From the NCBI GenBank assembly GCA_013359135.1, contig JABWCN010000013.1, positions 1-64,000 on the forward strand: a DNA stretch of 64,000 nucleotides. The letters run 5' to 3'. The number at the start of each line of letters is the position of its first letter. Position 1 is the stretch's first letter. The position numbers were made by a program, and so were the translations under genes. The notes under the pieces are model-generated. The model ran no database searches, was not told where the DNA came from, and was given only the letters and a program-made list of their open reading frames with translations. Positions 36,830-45,556 of the stretch are shown one piece after another. The DNA comes from Pseudobdellovibrionaceae bacterium. GTDB lineage: Bacteria; Bdellovibrionota; Bdellovibrionia; Bdellovibrionales; Bdellovibrionaceae.

Positions 36830-37798
36830 ATGTCAGTTACAGATTTTATTAACCATCACTATCGTCATTTTAATGCTAGAGCCTTAAAAGACGCCGCTCA
36901 AGGCTATAAAAAACACATTGAAAATGGTGGGGAAATGTTACTTACCATGGCCGGAGCTATGAGTACTGCTGAGCTTGGCCTTTCTCTCGCTGAAATGATT
37001 CGTCAAGGAAAAGTACATGCTATTTCTTGTACAGGTGCCAATCTAGAAGAAGACGTTTTCAATTTAGTAGCCCATAATCACTACGAAGTAATTCCTAATT
37101 ATCGTGATTTAACCCCTCAAGATGAACAACGCCTACTTGAAAAACACCTTAACCGAGTTACTGATACTTGTATTCCAGAAGAAGAGGCTATCAGAAGAAT
37201 CGAAAAGGTCGTTCTTGAAGAATGGCAAAATGCGGATAAAACAGGGCAAAGATTTTTTCCTCATGAGTTCATTTATAAAATTCTTCTTTCTGGTAAGTTA
37301 AAGCCCCACTACCAAATTGATCCCAAAGACTCTTGGTTATTAGCTGCTGCTGAAAAGAACTTGCCTATGATTGTTCCTGGATGGGAAGATTCTACCTTAG
37401 GAAATATCTTCACAGGACACATCTTGAAAGGTGACATTAAAAATGTTCACACGGTTAAAACAGGGATCGAATACATGGCCTACTTTGCAGAATGGTATAT
37501 GAAAGTAGCACCCAAAAAGCCAGTTGGTTTTTTCCAAATAGGTGGTGGTATTGCTGGTGATTTCCCTATTTGCGTGGTTCCTATGTTGTCTCAAGATCTG
37601 CAATATGATCATGTTCCCTTATGGAGTTACTTCTGCCAAATCAGTGATTCCACGACTTCTTACGGATCCTACAGTGGCGCTGTTCCTAATGAAAAAATCA
37701 CTTGGGGAAAACTAGCTATTGATACCCCTAAGTACATGGTTGAATCTGATGCTAGTATTGTAGCTCCCCTTATTTTCAGTTATGTTTTGGGAAAGTAA
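36830..37798 (+). CDS. Deoxyhypusine-synthase-like protein
   Basis: A 322-residue protein of the deoxyhypusine synthase family. It carries LTMAGAMSTAELGLSLAEMI, a GANLEED block, the NAD-binding-like IGGGIAGDFP, and SGAVPNEKITWGKLAID, whose Lys294 aligns with the catalytic lysine of the human enzyme (SWGK). Bacteria lack the eIF5A substrate, and bacterial homologues may instead act as homospermidine-synthase-type or other spermidine-using enzymes. Reaction chemistry is therefore inferred, not established. AAGGAG precedes the ATG. A clean terminator follows. Confidence 0.88.
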   Translation: MSVTDFINHHYRHFNARALKDAAQGYKKHIENGGEMLLTMAGAMSTAELGLSLAEMIRQGKVHAISCTGANLEEDVFNLVAHNHYEVIPNYRDLTPQDEQRLLEKHLNRVTDTCIPEEEAIRRIEKVVLEEWQNADKTGQRFFPHEFIYKILLSGKLKPHYQIDPKDSWLLAAAEKNLPMIVPGWEDSTLGNIFTGHILKGDIKNVHTVKTGIEYMAYFAEWYMKVAPKKPVGFFQIGGGIAGDFPICVVPMLSQDLQYDHVPLWSYFCQISDSTTSYGSYSGAVPNEKITWGKLAIDTPKYMVESDASIVAPLIFSYVLGK

Positions 37799-37816
37799 TT
37801 TAATATTGTATAAAAG

Positions 37817-37846
37817 ATCTAAAAGCCTTTAAAAAGGCTTTTAGAT
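37817..37846. terminator. Perfect 13-bp hairpin between convergent genes
   Basis: ATCTAAAAGCCTT (37817-37829) pairs with AAGGCTTTTAGAT (37834-37846) around a four-base loop. The minus-strand side is followed by CTTTTATAC, a T-rich tail. It lies between the deoxyhypusine-synthase-like gene and the convergent gene ending at 37869. Confidence 0.8.
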
Positions 37847-37868
37847 AAATACATACAATCATGCCCTC

Positions 37869-38213
37869 TTAAAATTTTAACTCGATAGTTACTAGATAGG
37901 AATCTTTCTTAAAATCAAAAGTATGTCTAGCTTCAGGATGCAAAAAAGATTTTGTCTGAAAGCGGACACGACCTGTAGCAATCATATTTGCAGCCGTAAG
38001 TATGGCGTAGTCTCTTGGGGTCAGTTTAAAAAAAACTTTTACTGCCTCGACAGCGTCATTCCCGACTTCTTTCACTTGAAATAAAAAATCACAAATAACA
38101 TCCCTTTTTAACTGGACCACACAGGCATCAACAACCTGATTGATGTCGCCAGGGTCCAAAGCCCAGCATTTAGTACTAAAGAAAAAAATGAATGCCATTA
38201 ACATTCTATTCAT
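37869..38213 (-). CDS. Small secreted protein, function unknown
   Basis: A 114-residue protein from the ATG at 38213 (an ATG at 38204, with AGGA upstream, is an alternative). It has a signal peptide (LMAFIFFFSTKCWA). The mature chain has CVVQLKRDVICDFLFQVKEV, then a C-terminal half with strand-like FDFKKDSYLVTIELKF. It overlaps the alpha/beta hydrolase stop codon by eight bases, so it is coupled to that gene. No family is recognised. Confidence 0.6.
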   Translation of the reverse strand: MNRMLMAFIFFFSTKCWALDPGDINQVVDACVVQLKRDVICDFLFQVKEVGNDAVEAVKVFFKLTPRDYAILTAANMIATGRVRFQTKSFLHPEARHTFDFKKDSYLVTIELKF

Positions 38214-39072
38214 CCTGCAATAACTCACAGTATTTGGATGTCATTTCTGGGCTTGTGACAAGTCCCAAATGTGAAAGGTTTTCTTCCTGAATAAAGTTTA
38301 CCTTCCATTCTTGAGAAGTTTTTTTTAATTGCTCAAAATCCACAATAAAATCTTTAGACGAAGCAACTATTGTTACCTTTTTGCTATTTTCAATAAACTC
38401 TATAAAATATTTTCTATCTAACAAACAAGAACTCAGATAAGAGTTATGATAAAACTCAACCTCACTCCCAAACTTCAACTTAGGGTTTAAAAGCAAGCGA
38501 AAACCATCTTGCTCTTTTTGAATCCACTTATCAAATAAAGGACCTTCAATATTTAAATTCAATGACAAATAGGGCGCAACAAGGACCATTTTATGAAAGA
38601 CTCTCTTCGATTGATAGGCCCACTTAAGTGCCACGCCAGCTCCTAGCGAATGACCTAATATATTAATAGTAGATAGATTACTGAAAGACTGTTCCATATT
38701 TTTTTGTAAGATAATCTCAAGGTATCGCACAATAGATTCAGGATCTTGAACTTCAGGATGTTGATTCTGTACATCAATATCTTTGATATGAGGCCCATGA
38801 CCTGGAAGGTCAGGTGTTAATACGACAACTTGATCATTTAAAATTGTTAATCCATGGGCTAATTGAGCGAAATATCTGGAATCACCACCCATACCATGAA
38901 TTAAAATATTTAGAACAGCAGGTTTTTTGATATCAAAGTGGCTTGAAAAATAAAGGCGATAACTTAGTTTTTTTCCAGGACTCAAAACTACAGTCTGTAG
39001 AGGTGCTAATTTATGAACAGGAATTTTAAACTGGGTCAACCCAGCTATGTCATTATCATTAAGTAGAGCCAT
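38206..39072 (-). CDS. Alpha/beta hydrolase
   Basis: A 288-residue alpha/beta-fold hydrolase without a signal peptide. The oxyanion segment is LIHGMGGDSRYF, then PDLPGHGPH, the nucleophile elbow GHSLGAG (Ser142), and a C-terminal His in HLGLVT. It looks like a serine esterase or lipase-type enzyme. It lies between the lipoprotein gene (27 bases upstream) and the small secreted protein gene on the minus strand. Confidence 0.84.
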   Translation of the reverse strand: MALLNDNDIAGLTQFKIPVHKLAPLQTVVLSPGKKLSYRLYFSSHFDIKKPAVLNILIHGMGGDSRYFAQLAHGLTILNDQVVVLTPDLPGHGPHIKDIDVQNQHPEVQDPESIVRYLEIILQKNMEQSFSNLSTINILGHSLGAGVALKWAYQSKRVFHKMVLVAPYLSLNLNIEGPLFDKWIQKEQDGFRLLLNPKLKFGSEVEFYHNSYLSSCLLDRKYFIEFIENSKKVTIVASSKDFIVDFEQLKKTSQEWKVNFIQEENLSHLGLVTSPEMTSKYCELLQDE

Positions 39073-39099
39073 ATATACGACTCTACTATTAAATATCTC

Positions 39100-39993
39100 T
39101 TATTTACAAGAAATCACAACGGTCTTTTTCTCAGCTAGTCTTGTGTCAGATTCTGACAGCTTTTTATTTGTTTTGGATTGCTCATCAGCATAACTTTTAT
39201 CGATGGCTCTTTTAAACATGATACTAGAACCTTTAAGAATTTTAACCTTATTCATCATATAATTTTCTGAAAGTATTTTTTTCTCGTTCTTTAAAATTTC
39301 TGTTTCAGTAGAACATTCAAAAGTTACCTCAAAACCATCATCGAGCTTATCTTTATAACCAATAACATCCATTCTTGTCATACCCTCTTTGAGCTCGATA
39401 ACTTGAACAGCAGGATTAGTAGCATAGCTAGTAGGGGATATTTGACTATCACTTTTACATGAAACAAGCATTGGCTTTATCCCCTGGGCTTCTTTGGTAG
39501 CCTTAGTTAAAGTTAAAATTTGAGAGTTATCAAATAAATTAATTTCAGCCATGATACTAGTAATATCTTCAGGATTAACAACTATCAGTTCTGCATTATT
39601 ATCTGATAAATTGCGACATGAAATTCTTGCGCCAATAAAATCTGAATCAGCTTCAAGAGATCTTAAAGAAAACTGTCCAACGATGGTCATGTTTTTTTCA
39701 AGATGTAAGCTCATAGTATCAAAAGCACTTAAATTAGGTAAGTGATTCAAGGTGGCTGAAGTTGTATCGACGCCTGAAGCCTGAATAGGTGTTACCTGAG
39801 TTGACTCGGGTTTAGCTGCTGGCGTAGTTGCCTCGGGTTTACATTTAGCACTATCTTTGTCCTTTACTTTACAATCAAGTTGAGCACCATTATTGCTAGC
39901 TTTTAATCCGGAGGTTCCTTGTTTTTTGTCTTTTTTTCCACAAGCCACTAAAAAACCAAAAACTGCTATTGAGACCAAAAACCATTTTTTCAT
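39100..39993 (-). CDS. Lipoprotein, function unknown
   Basis: A 297-residue lipoprotein (lipobox FLVACG). A charged linker rich in Lys, Pro and Thr follows (about 20-70). The mature domain begins near NHLPNLSAFDTMSLHLEK, with strand-like stretches, several Cys (ISCRNL, VSCKSD, FECSTE, ISCK), and an acidic middle. It has no motif I recognise. It is the first gene of a three-gene minus-strand run and is divergent from the serine protease gene. Confidence 0.65.
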   Translation of the reverse strand: MKKWFLVSIAVFGFLVACGKKDKKQGTSGLKASNNGAQLDCKVKDKDSAKCKPEATTPAAKPESTQVTPIQASGVDTTSATLNHLPNLSAFDTMSLHLEKNMTIVGQFSLRSLEADSDFIGARISCRNLSDNNAELIVVNPEDITSIMAEINLFDNSQILTLTKATKEAQGIKPMLVSCKSDSQISPTSYATNPAVQVIELKEGMTRMDVIGYKDKLDDGFEVTFECSTETEILKNEKKILSENYMMNKVKILKGSSIMFKRAIDKSYADEQSKTNKKLSESDTRLAEKKTVVISCK

Positions 39994-40152
39994 GTTAAAC
40001 TCCTTGCCCGATCAATAGAAAGTGAATCTAATTAGAATCTATGCGCTTTTCGTGCCACCTTTAGGGTCATGTTAAAATGCGTTTAAGAACATCTCAAAAT
40101 ATCACGCTAAACTTTGCAATCCAGGTGTATTCTTTTTTGACACCCTGAGGGG

Positions 40153-40169
40153 CTTCATATTAAATGAAG
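40153..40169 (+). promoter_or_regulatory. Hairpin between ribosome-binding site and ATG of the protease gene
   Basis: CTTCAT (40153-40158) can pair with ATGAAG (40164-40169) around ATTAA. It sits between a GAGGGG site at 40147-40152 and the ATG at 40172. Folding would bring a too-distant site close to the start. This could be functional or chance. Confidence 0.35.
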
Positions 40170-40171
40170 TT

Positions 40172-41143
40172 ATGAAAAAGAGCTCATCTTATTTTCTTAT
40201 ATCTTTATTAAGTTTAAACTTACTTTTAATCTCTTGTGGAAAGTCTTTTAAAGGTAAAACAGGAACTACAACTCCACCGACAAAAAACATAGCCTATAAA
40301 TTTGATAGCCAAAATATGTGTTGGAGCCAATCTAGTATTGTAGGTGGTTCACTGATGTCTGAAAATGATCCTCTTTCGAAAAGTATGGTAATTATCTTGT
40401 CCACTTTTGAGGATATCAAGACTAACACAAAGCATGCTTACCACTGCTCAGGAACTCTCATAGAAAAAAATCATATTCTCTCTGCTGCTCATTGTTTCCA
40501 AAAAGTTGGAGAAAAACTCCTTGCCGCAAGTTTTGTAACAGCAAATAATATGAATTGCGGCAGCTCTTTCAATAAAAACTTAGTTTTTCCTATTAATCTA
40601 GATCAGATTTTTTATCCAAAAGAATTTACTGCCTTTGAACAGCCAAGCTCTAATTCGGCAAATAATGATATTGCCATCGTCAGCTTCGAAGCTATTCTTC
40701 CAACTGATTATGTCCCCCTTCCATTAAGTTCAATGGATTTAAAAAAAATCAATTCTAATCAGGTAAAAAATCTTTTACTGGTCGGTTATGGAAGTACAGG
40801 AACCAACAAAAACCAACCTCCGAGCTTAAGATCTGTAGTAAAATCGACTACAGATCTAATTTTACAGACTAATACTACAAACACCTCAGCTTCAAAAAGT
40901 CTTATTGATACTTTTAAGATTATTGGTGTTAAACAGCGAAATGCTAAAGGTGGTTGCACTGGTGACTCTGGAGGAGCGCTATTATTAAATACCCCTCAAG
41001 GATACGAGATAATGGGTGTAGGGTCTTATATCGTTCCGCTAGACACAAAAAATAACGCCTGTGAATTTGGAGAGTTTTATTACACACACTCTCTAAGCTA
41101 TATAGATTGGATTAAAAGTGTTATCAATAAAAAATCTTTATAA
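40172..41143 (+). CDS. Trypsin-like serine protease, lipoprotein
   Basis: A 323-residue S1-family protease with a lipobox (LLLISCG). The catalytic triad is present: His107 in SAAHCF, Asp166 in NNDIAIVSF and Ser266 in GCTGDSGGALL. A VGGS segment near residue 55 resembles the mature N-terminus of trypsin-like enzymes. It is predicted to be lipid-anchored outside the cytoplasm. GAGGGG is placed 19 bases from the ATG, with a 6-bp hairpin between, which may alter initiation. It overlaps the next gene by 26 bases. Confidence 0.9.
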   Translation: MKKSSSYFLISLLSLNLLLISCGKSFKGKTGTTTPPTKNIAYKFDSQNMCWSQSSIVGGSLMSENDPLSKSMVIILSTFEDIKTNTKHAYHCSGTLIEKNHILSAAHCFQKVGEKLLAASFVTANNMNCGSSFNKNLVFPINLDQIFYPKEFTAFEQPSSNSANNDIAIVSFEAILPTDYVPLPLSSMDLKKINSNQVKNLLLVGYGSTGTNKNQPPSLRSVVKSTTDLILQTNTTNTSASKSLIDTFKIIGVKQRNAKGGCTGDSGGALLLNTPQGYEIMGVGSYIVPLDTKNNACEFGEFYYTHSLSYIDWIKSVINKKSL

Positions 41144-42560
41144 AAACTATTTCATTACTATTTTTCTTGGGTTCTATTTATTAGTAGCACTAGTAAATGA
41201 TGGATTCATGGGGACTGATGAATACTGGAATGCTATGGTTAAATACTTACCAGCTCAGACATCAAAAATTACAGAACTCGTAGCCAAAGATGATGTGAAA
41301 TCTCCCTTACAAGTTATGCCCATGTTCGCTGGAGCTCAACTAGCTCTAAAAATGAATATAACTCACCCCTACGACCAATACCGATTCACCATTTTATTTT
41401 TAACTATTATTAACTTGCTTGTTTTTATTCTAGCTTTAAATCTTATTGCAAAATATTCTCTTTTTACAGACCCTAATCACTTTATGATTTTTGTTGGGCT
41501 AATGACTTTTTATTTTGCCTCGGCCTTTGCTTTAACAAGACCTATGTTTGAAGCTCAAGCAGCCCCTTGGATACTTCTGTCCCTTGGTTTTTATTTAAAG
41601 TATGAACAAAGTAAAACTGCTAAGGACTTGATTCTTAGTACTCTGGCGGTCAGTATCGCTTTTGTTTTACGGCAACAAGCAGGAATAGGTGCTCTGACCC
41701 TACCCATCCTACTTTTATGGAAACGAGATCTTAAGGGACTACTTTTCTGTGCAGTATCTGGTTTGATTTTTTTTATTTTAGCTGGAATACCAGATCTTTT
41801 ATTAAGAGGAAGCTTTCACCACTCTCTTTTGGCCGTAACTACATACAATATAGATCATGGCCATGAATATGGAAATGGCAGTATTCTTTTTTATCCTTTA
41901 TTGCTGCTTGGAATGAGTTTTTTTCCTATTCTGATAACTAAAGATTTTAATAAAGCTTTCTTACTTTCTGTTCTAAAAAAGAACACATTTAGTGTTTTAT
42001 TTATTTTCTTTTTTGTAGCTCTACACACCTATTTTCCTCAAAAATTTGAACGTTTTTTAGTTCCAATTATTCCTTTATTTTTAATCCTGTTAACCCCTTT
42101 CATAGCCCATTTGTTAAAACATTTTAAAAAATATAAAATCCGTTTATTATGTTTATTTATTTTGAACTCAACTATTCTGACAGCTGCCGCTTTTCAGCCC
42201 TCGCAAGGAAATATTATTAAAATGGCCTTGTTTATTGATCAACACCCAAAAATTGAAAAGATTTTTAACTTTGAGTCGACAATAGAGTGGTTGCCTGAAA
42301 AATTCATTTCTAAAAACTCGCAATTTAAAATTATTCCTATTTCATCTAACAGTCTGGCAGATATAGATCCAAGTTTATGTGAAAATATTATTGTTATTAA
42401 TGAATTTTTATACGAGCAAAAGAAAGCTTTGTTGAGTGCTTATGATGTTAAAGCTAAATTTGGAGTTAATTTTATTGAATCGCTGGCCTACCGCTTTAAC
42501 AAAAAAAACAATATCAGAAGATCTCCGTTAATAGTATTAGGGTGTTCAGAGCCTAGATAG
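41118..42560 (+). CDS. Multi-pass membrane glycosyltransferase, GT22/ALG9-like
   Basis: A 480-residue integral membrane protein with about ten hydrophobic segments. An early acidic GTDEYW resembles the lumenal catalytic motif of GT-C enzymes, and HTYFPQKFERFLVPIIPLF resembles the H-K-E-R-F-x-x-P motif of GT22 (ALG9/ALG12-like) mannosyltransferases. It may transfer a sugar from a lipid carrier outside the membrane. The start is GTG at 41118, overlapping the protease gene by 26 bases, with a weak ribosome-binding site. Family placement is moderate; the sugar and acceptor are unknown. Confidence 0.7.
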   Translation: MLSIKNLYKNYFITIFLGFYLLVALVNDGFMGTDEYWNAMVKYLPAQTSKITELVAKDDVKSPLQVMPMFAGAQLALKMNITHPYDQYRFTILFLTIINLLVFILALNLIAKYSLFTDPNHFMIFVGLMTFYFASAFALTRPMFEAQAAPWILLSLGFYLKYEQSKTAKDLILSTLAVSIAFVLRQQAGIGALTLPILLLWKRDLKGLLFCAVSGLIFFILAGIPDLLLRGSFHHSLLAVTTYNIDHGHEYGNGSILFYPLLLLGMSFFPILITKDFNKAFLLSVLKKNTFSVLFIFFFVALHTYFPQKFERFLVPIIPLFLILLTPFIAHLLKHFKKYKIRLLCLFILNSTILTAAAFQPSQGNIIKMALFIDQHPKIEKIFNFESTIEWLPEKFISKNSQFKIIPISSNSLADIDPSLCENIIVINEFLYEQKKALLSAYDVKAKFGVNFIESLAYRFNKKNNIRRSPLIVLGCSEPR

Positions 42561-42574
42561 TATTATACTTCTAG

Positions 42575-44530
42575 CTAAAAAAATCTCAAAAAAACTAATC
42601 CCTTGTAGTCTTCAGTTGATAGCATCTCAAGCGAATTGAGCGCATCAATTTGCCAACGTAATTCGAGCTGATGTTCCTGAAAAAGGTCATTTAAATCATT
42701 TTTTTTTAGCTCCAGAAAAGAAACTAAGTTTATATCCTTTACGATTTGAACCTTAGCACCTAATTGTCCTCCAAAATAAAACCGTGAGGGTCTCTTAAAA
42801 AAAGAACTTCCATAGCGATACTCAGCTAGTGGTGTTAACCATAAATACTGCGAAAAGAACTCAACAGATGCTCCAAACAAGGATTTAAAACCAACACCAG
42901 AGCAATGAATATCTAGTTGACACTCATCCATCTTTTTTACCCCAAGTTCAAGACCCCAAGTAATTTTTTTTTCTAACTCTGTGAGAGGGTTTAATTGAAA
43001 TAATTTAAACAAATCCCATTCTTTGAGGATTATTTCATTTTTATCAAATGCCAATCTAAACTTAAAAGCTTCAAGGCTTGAATTTTTGGGAAGACCTATA
43101 AAAGGATCGGATAAATCATGAAATGCTAGCCGAAACCCTAACAAAAATTGATTTTTTGAAGTCAATCCAATATCTATTCTTCCTGCCTTGTGAGCTTTCT
43201 CGGGAGCCTCTTCTGGATTCAAAGAAACTTTTAAATTTTCTGAGACAAAATCTAACTTAGATCTTAAAAGTAAGTTTTGATTCCTAAACTCACTCCACGA
43301 ACCAGTGTTTTTAACAACACCTTTTGGATCTTGTAGGTCTACATATTCCGTAACAGCATCTAAAATTTGTCCACGTTCTGCAACAGTGAGTTGCTCATAA
43401 TTTGATGGAATTTTTCTATCCTGTATATATACCTTAAATACTTTTCGCTGTTCAAAGTTGAGTTTTTCATAACGCATATAAAAAGTTCGTTTCAAACTAG
43501 GACGGTACTCTACCTTTTTAACTAATTCTTTTTCTTTAGTGATTGCTTTTAAAACATCCACTGGGATGATATACTGCGGTAGTGTTGAAGTAAAATTTAA
43601 TCTTGGAACTGATGCCTGCAAAACTGTCAGCATATGATAGGAACAATTCTGAGTCAAAAACAAGTAATTATAAGAATAAGGCCCAACTTCCCATAAATGA
43701 AGTAATAAAAATAACAACTCATTTTCTGATAAATTTAATTCATAGGACCATAAATCTCTGGATTCAAAATCGTTATATTCTCTAACTTTAAAATAGTAAG
43801 GAACTTGAGTAAACCTTCCATCAAATCCACCAAACAAACCGTAAAAAGCATACAAAAAAGGGTTTTCCGTAGTCACATCAGCAGCAAAACTTACCCCTGT
43901 GTCTAATAGTTCTTGTCTCTCTTTAGTGGCGCTGTCTTTCTTATTAACTCTAAAAAAAGTATGCCCAAAAGCTGATCCAGGACTCTCTGAATAGTAACTA
44001 GAAAAAACAAAACTTATCGATTTTGCATTTAAGTTTTCCAAATAATAAATAAGCTGACTGCATTTAGAAAAATCTAGATTTTTCCAAAAAGACATTCCTT
44101 GCGATGCTTGCTCAAGAAACTTAGTTCTAGCAGGAAATTTACAAAAAGTATTTTCTGATTCTTGATTATTCTTATTGATAAAAAGTTCTAACAAAAAACT
44201 GTACATCTCTAGTTCTGGATTTACGGCTTTAGTATCAAATAAATTATTATAACTTGCATGTTTGGTGCTTAAAATAAAATCTTTTTGCTTAATTTGACTT
44301 CTGTAACCATTGAAAAAATTGACCTCTAAATGTAAAAGATCCTGCCATTGCTTGTTATCATAGATTTTTTTGGATTTTAGCTCGTTCCAAACTTCTTGGA
44401 ACTCTTTTTTTTCATTGTCTCTGAGTTGGTTCATATCGCGAGCTTCCGAAAGAAAAGCAATTATAAAAAAACAGCCATTCACTAGTATTAAATACTTAAG
44501 AAAAGATAAATTTGAAGTTTTTAAAACCAT
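42575..44530 (-). CDS. Lnb N-terminal/DUF4105-like exported protein with C-terminal barrel
   Basis: A 651-residue exported protein. After an N-terminal hydrophobic segment there is a DUF4105/Lnb-type domain (about 165-335). It contains FSSYYSESPGSAFGHTFFRV and LTQNCSYHMLTVLQ, with the His and Cys typical of this family's predicted active site. A C-terminal part (about 440-651) has repeated amphipathic strands and ends in Phe-Phe (VFLRFF), suggesting a membrane beta-barrel. Lnb-type domains are periplasmic, and some are linked to lipoprotein processing. The combination suggests an outer-membrane enzyme. It is convergent with the GT22-like gene. Confidence 0.78.
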   Translation of the reverse strand: MVLKTSNLSFLKYLILVNGCFFIIAFLSEARDMNQLRDNEKKEFQEVWNELKSKKIYDNKQWQDLLHLEVNFFNGYRSQIKQKDFILSTKHASYNNLFDTKAVNPELEMYSFLLELFINKNNQESENTFCKFPARTKFLEQASQGMSFWKNLDFSKCSQLIYYLENLNAKSISFVFSSYYSESPGSAFGHTFFRVNKKDSATKERQELLDTGVSFAADVTTENPFLYAFYGLFGGFDGRFTQVPYYFKVREYNDFESRDLWSYELNLSENELLFLLLHLWEVGPYSYNYLFLTQNCSYHMLTVLQASVPRLNFTSTLPQYIIPVDVLKAITKEKELVKKVEYRPSLKRTFYMRYEKLNFEQRKVFKVYIQDRKIPSNYEQLTVAERGQILDAVTEYVDLQDPKGVVKNTGSWSEFRNQNLLLRSKLDFVSENLKVSLNPEEAPEKAHKAGRIDIGLTSKNQFLLGFRLAFHDLSDPFIGLPKNSSLEAFKFRLAFDKNEIILKEWDLFKLFQLNPLTELEKKITWGLELGVKKMDECQLDIHCSGVGFKSLFGASVEFFSQYLWLTPLAEYRYGSSFFKRPSRFYFGGQLGAKVQIVKDINLVSFLELKKNDLNDLFQEHQLELRWQIDALNSLEMLSTEDYKGLVFLRFF

Positions 44531-44627
44531 TCTTCTTAAGGCTAATGGTTTTAATCTTTATCTGGCAATCTAAAAAAAAATAATTTATCTAGGCAAATGC
44601 TTTTATACTCAACTATACTAATATTAT

Positions 44628-45428
44628 ATGAAATATTTGCTTATCATTTTATCGTTTTTTTTTAGTTCCTGTATGTCTCTTTTTTATTACCCTGACCAAA
44701 AAAATTATCTCGAAAAACAACAAATTCCATATCCAACGGAGGAAGGATTTTTTTCTGATACCCTTGGCAACCAAATACATTACTGGTATTCATCCAGCTC
44801 AAAACCTATAGGTAAAGTTTTATTTTTCCATGGTAACGCGCAAAACTTATCGGCCCATTTTATGATGCTCGCGTGGTTACTAGATCATCACTATGATCTA
44901 ATGATTTTTGATTATCCTGGCTATGGTAAGTCCTCTGGGGTACCTACTCCTGAAAGTACAGTCAGATCTGGAGTCGCCGCTATTGAAAAAGCAAACCAGT
45001 TTAACCCTCACTTACCATTGATCCTATATGGGCAAAGTTTAGGCGGACAGATTCTACAAAAATCAGTCAATCTAACACACAAAATCGATTACAAAATGAT
45101 ACTCCTAGAAGGAACTTTTTCATCCTATAAAAGTGTCGCTCGTAATATTTTAGAAAGACATTGGTTAACTTGGCTATTCCAACCTATAGGTTGGATTGTA
45201 ATGAGTGACTCCTGGGCAGGTGATCCCGCTCTAATTAGTCCTAAACCAATTTACATTATTCACGGTAAGGAAGATGCAGTTGTGCCCTATGAACAAGGAA
45301 TACAACTTTATAATAAGGCACTCTCACCAAAAGTTTTTCTACCTATTGAAAAGGGTGGGCATGGTAACCTTTACCACATCGAACAAGGCCAATATCGAAA
45401 AAATCTCTTAGATATCCTAAAAAAGTAA
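44628..45428 (+). CDS. Alpha/beta hydrolase lipoprotein (BEM46/YfhR-like)
   Basis: A 266-residue alpha/beta hydrolase with a lipobox (FFSSCM), so it is predicted to be lipid-anchored. It shows FFHGNAQNLSAHF, then FDYPGYGKSSG, the nucleophile elbow GQSLGG (Ser137), the acid in HGKEDAVVP, and a final GGHGN His. This pattern matches the BEM46/YfhR-like group of serine hydrolases. Substrate is unknown. It is divergent from the Lnb-type gene with 97 bases between. Confidence 0.84.
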   Translation: MKYLLIILSFFFSSCMSLFYYPDQKNYLEKQQIPYPTEEGFFSDTLGNQIHYWYSSSSKPIGKVLFFHGNAQNLSAHFMMLAWLLDHHYDLMIFDYPGYGKSSGVPTPESTVRSGVAAIEKANQFNPHLPLILYGQSLGGQILQKSVNLTHKIDYKMILLEGTFSSYKSVARNILERHWLTWLFQPIGWIVMSDSWAGDPALISPKPIYIIHGKEDAVVPYEQGIQLYNKALSPKVFLPIEKGGHGNLYHIEQGQYRKNLLDILKK

Positions 45429-45556
45429 CACTGAATAAAAAAAAGTCATTTTGAAGTACTCATGACTTCCATTGTGGGTATGAAAATGGCATTTTATTTG
45501 AATATTTAATATGACTCTGAAGTTGAACTCCATTTTGTGGAGAGAGGGAACGATAA

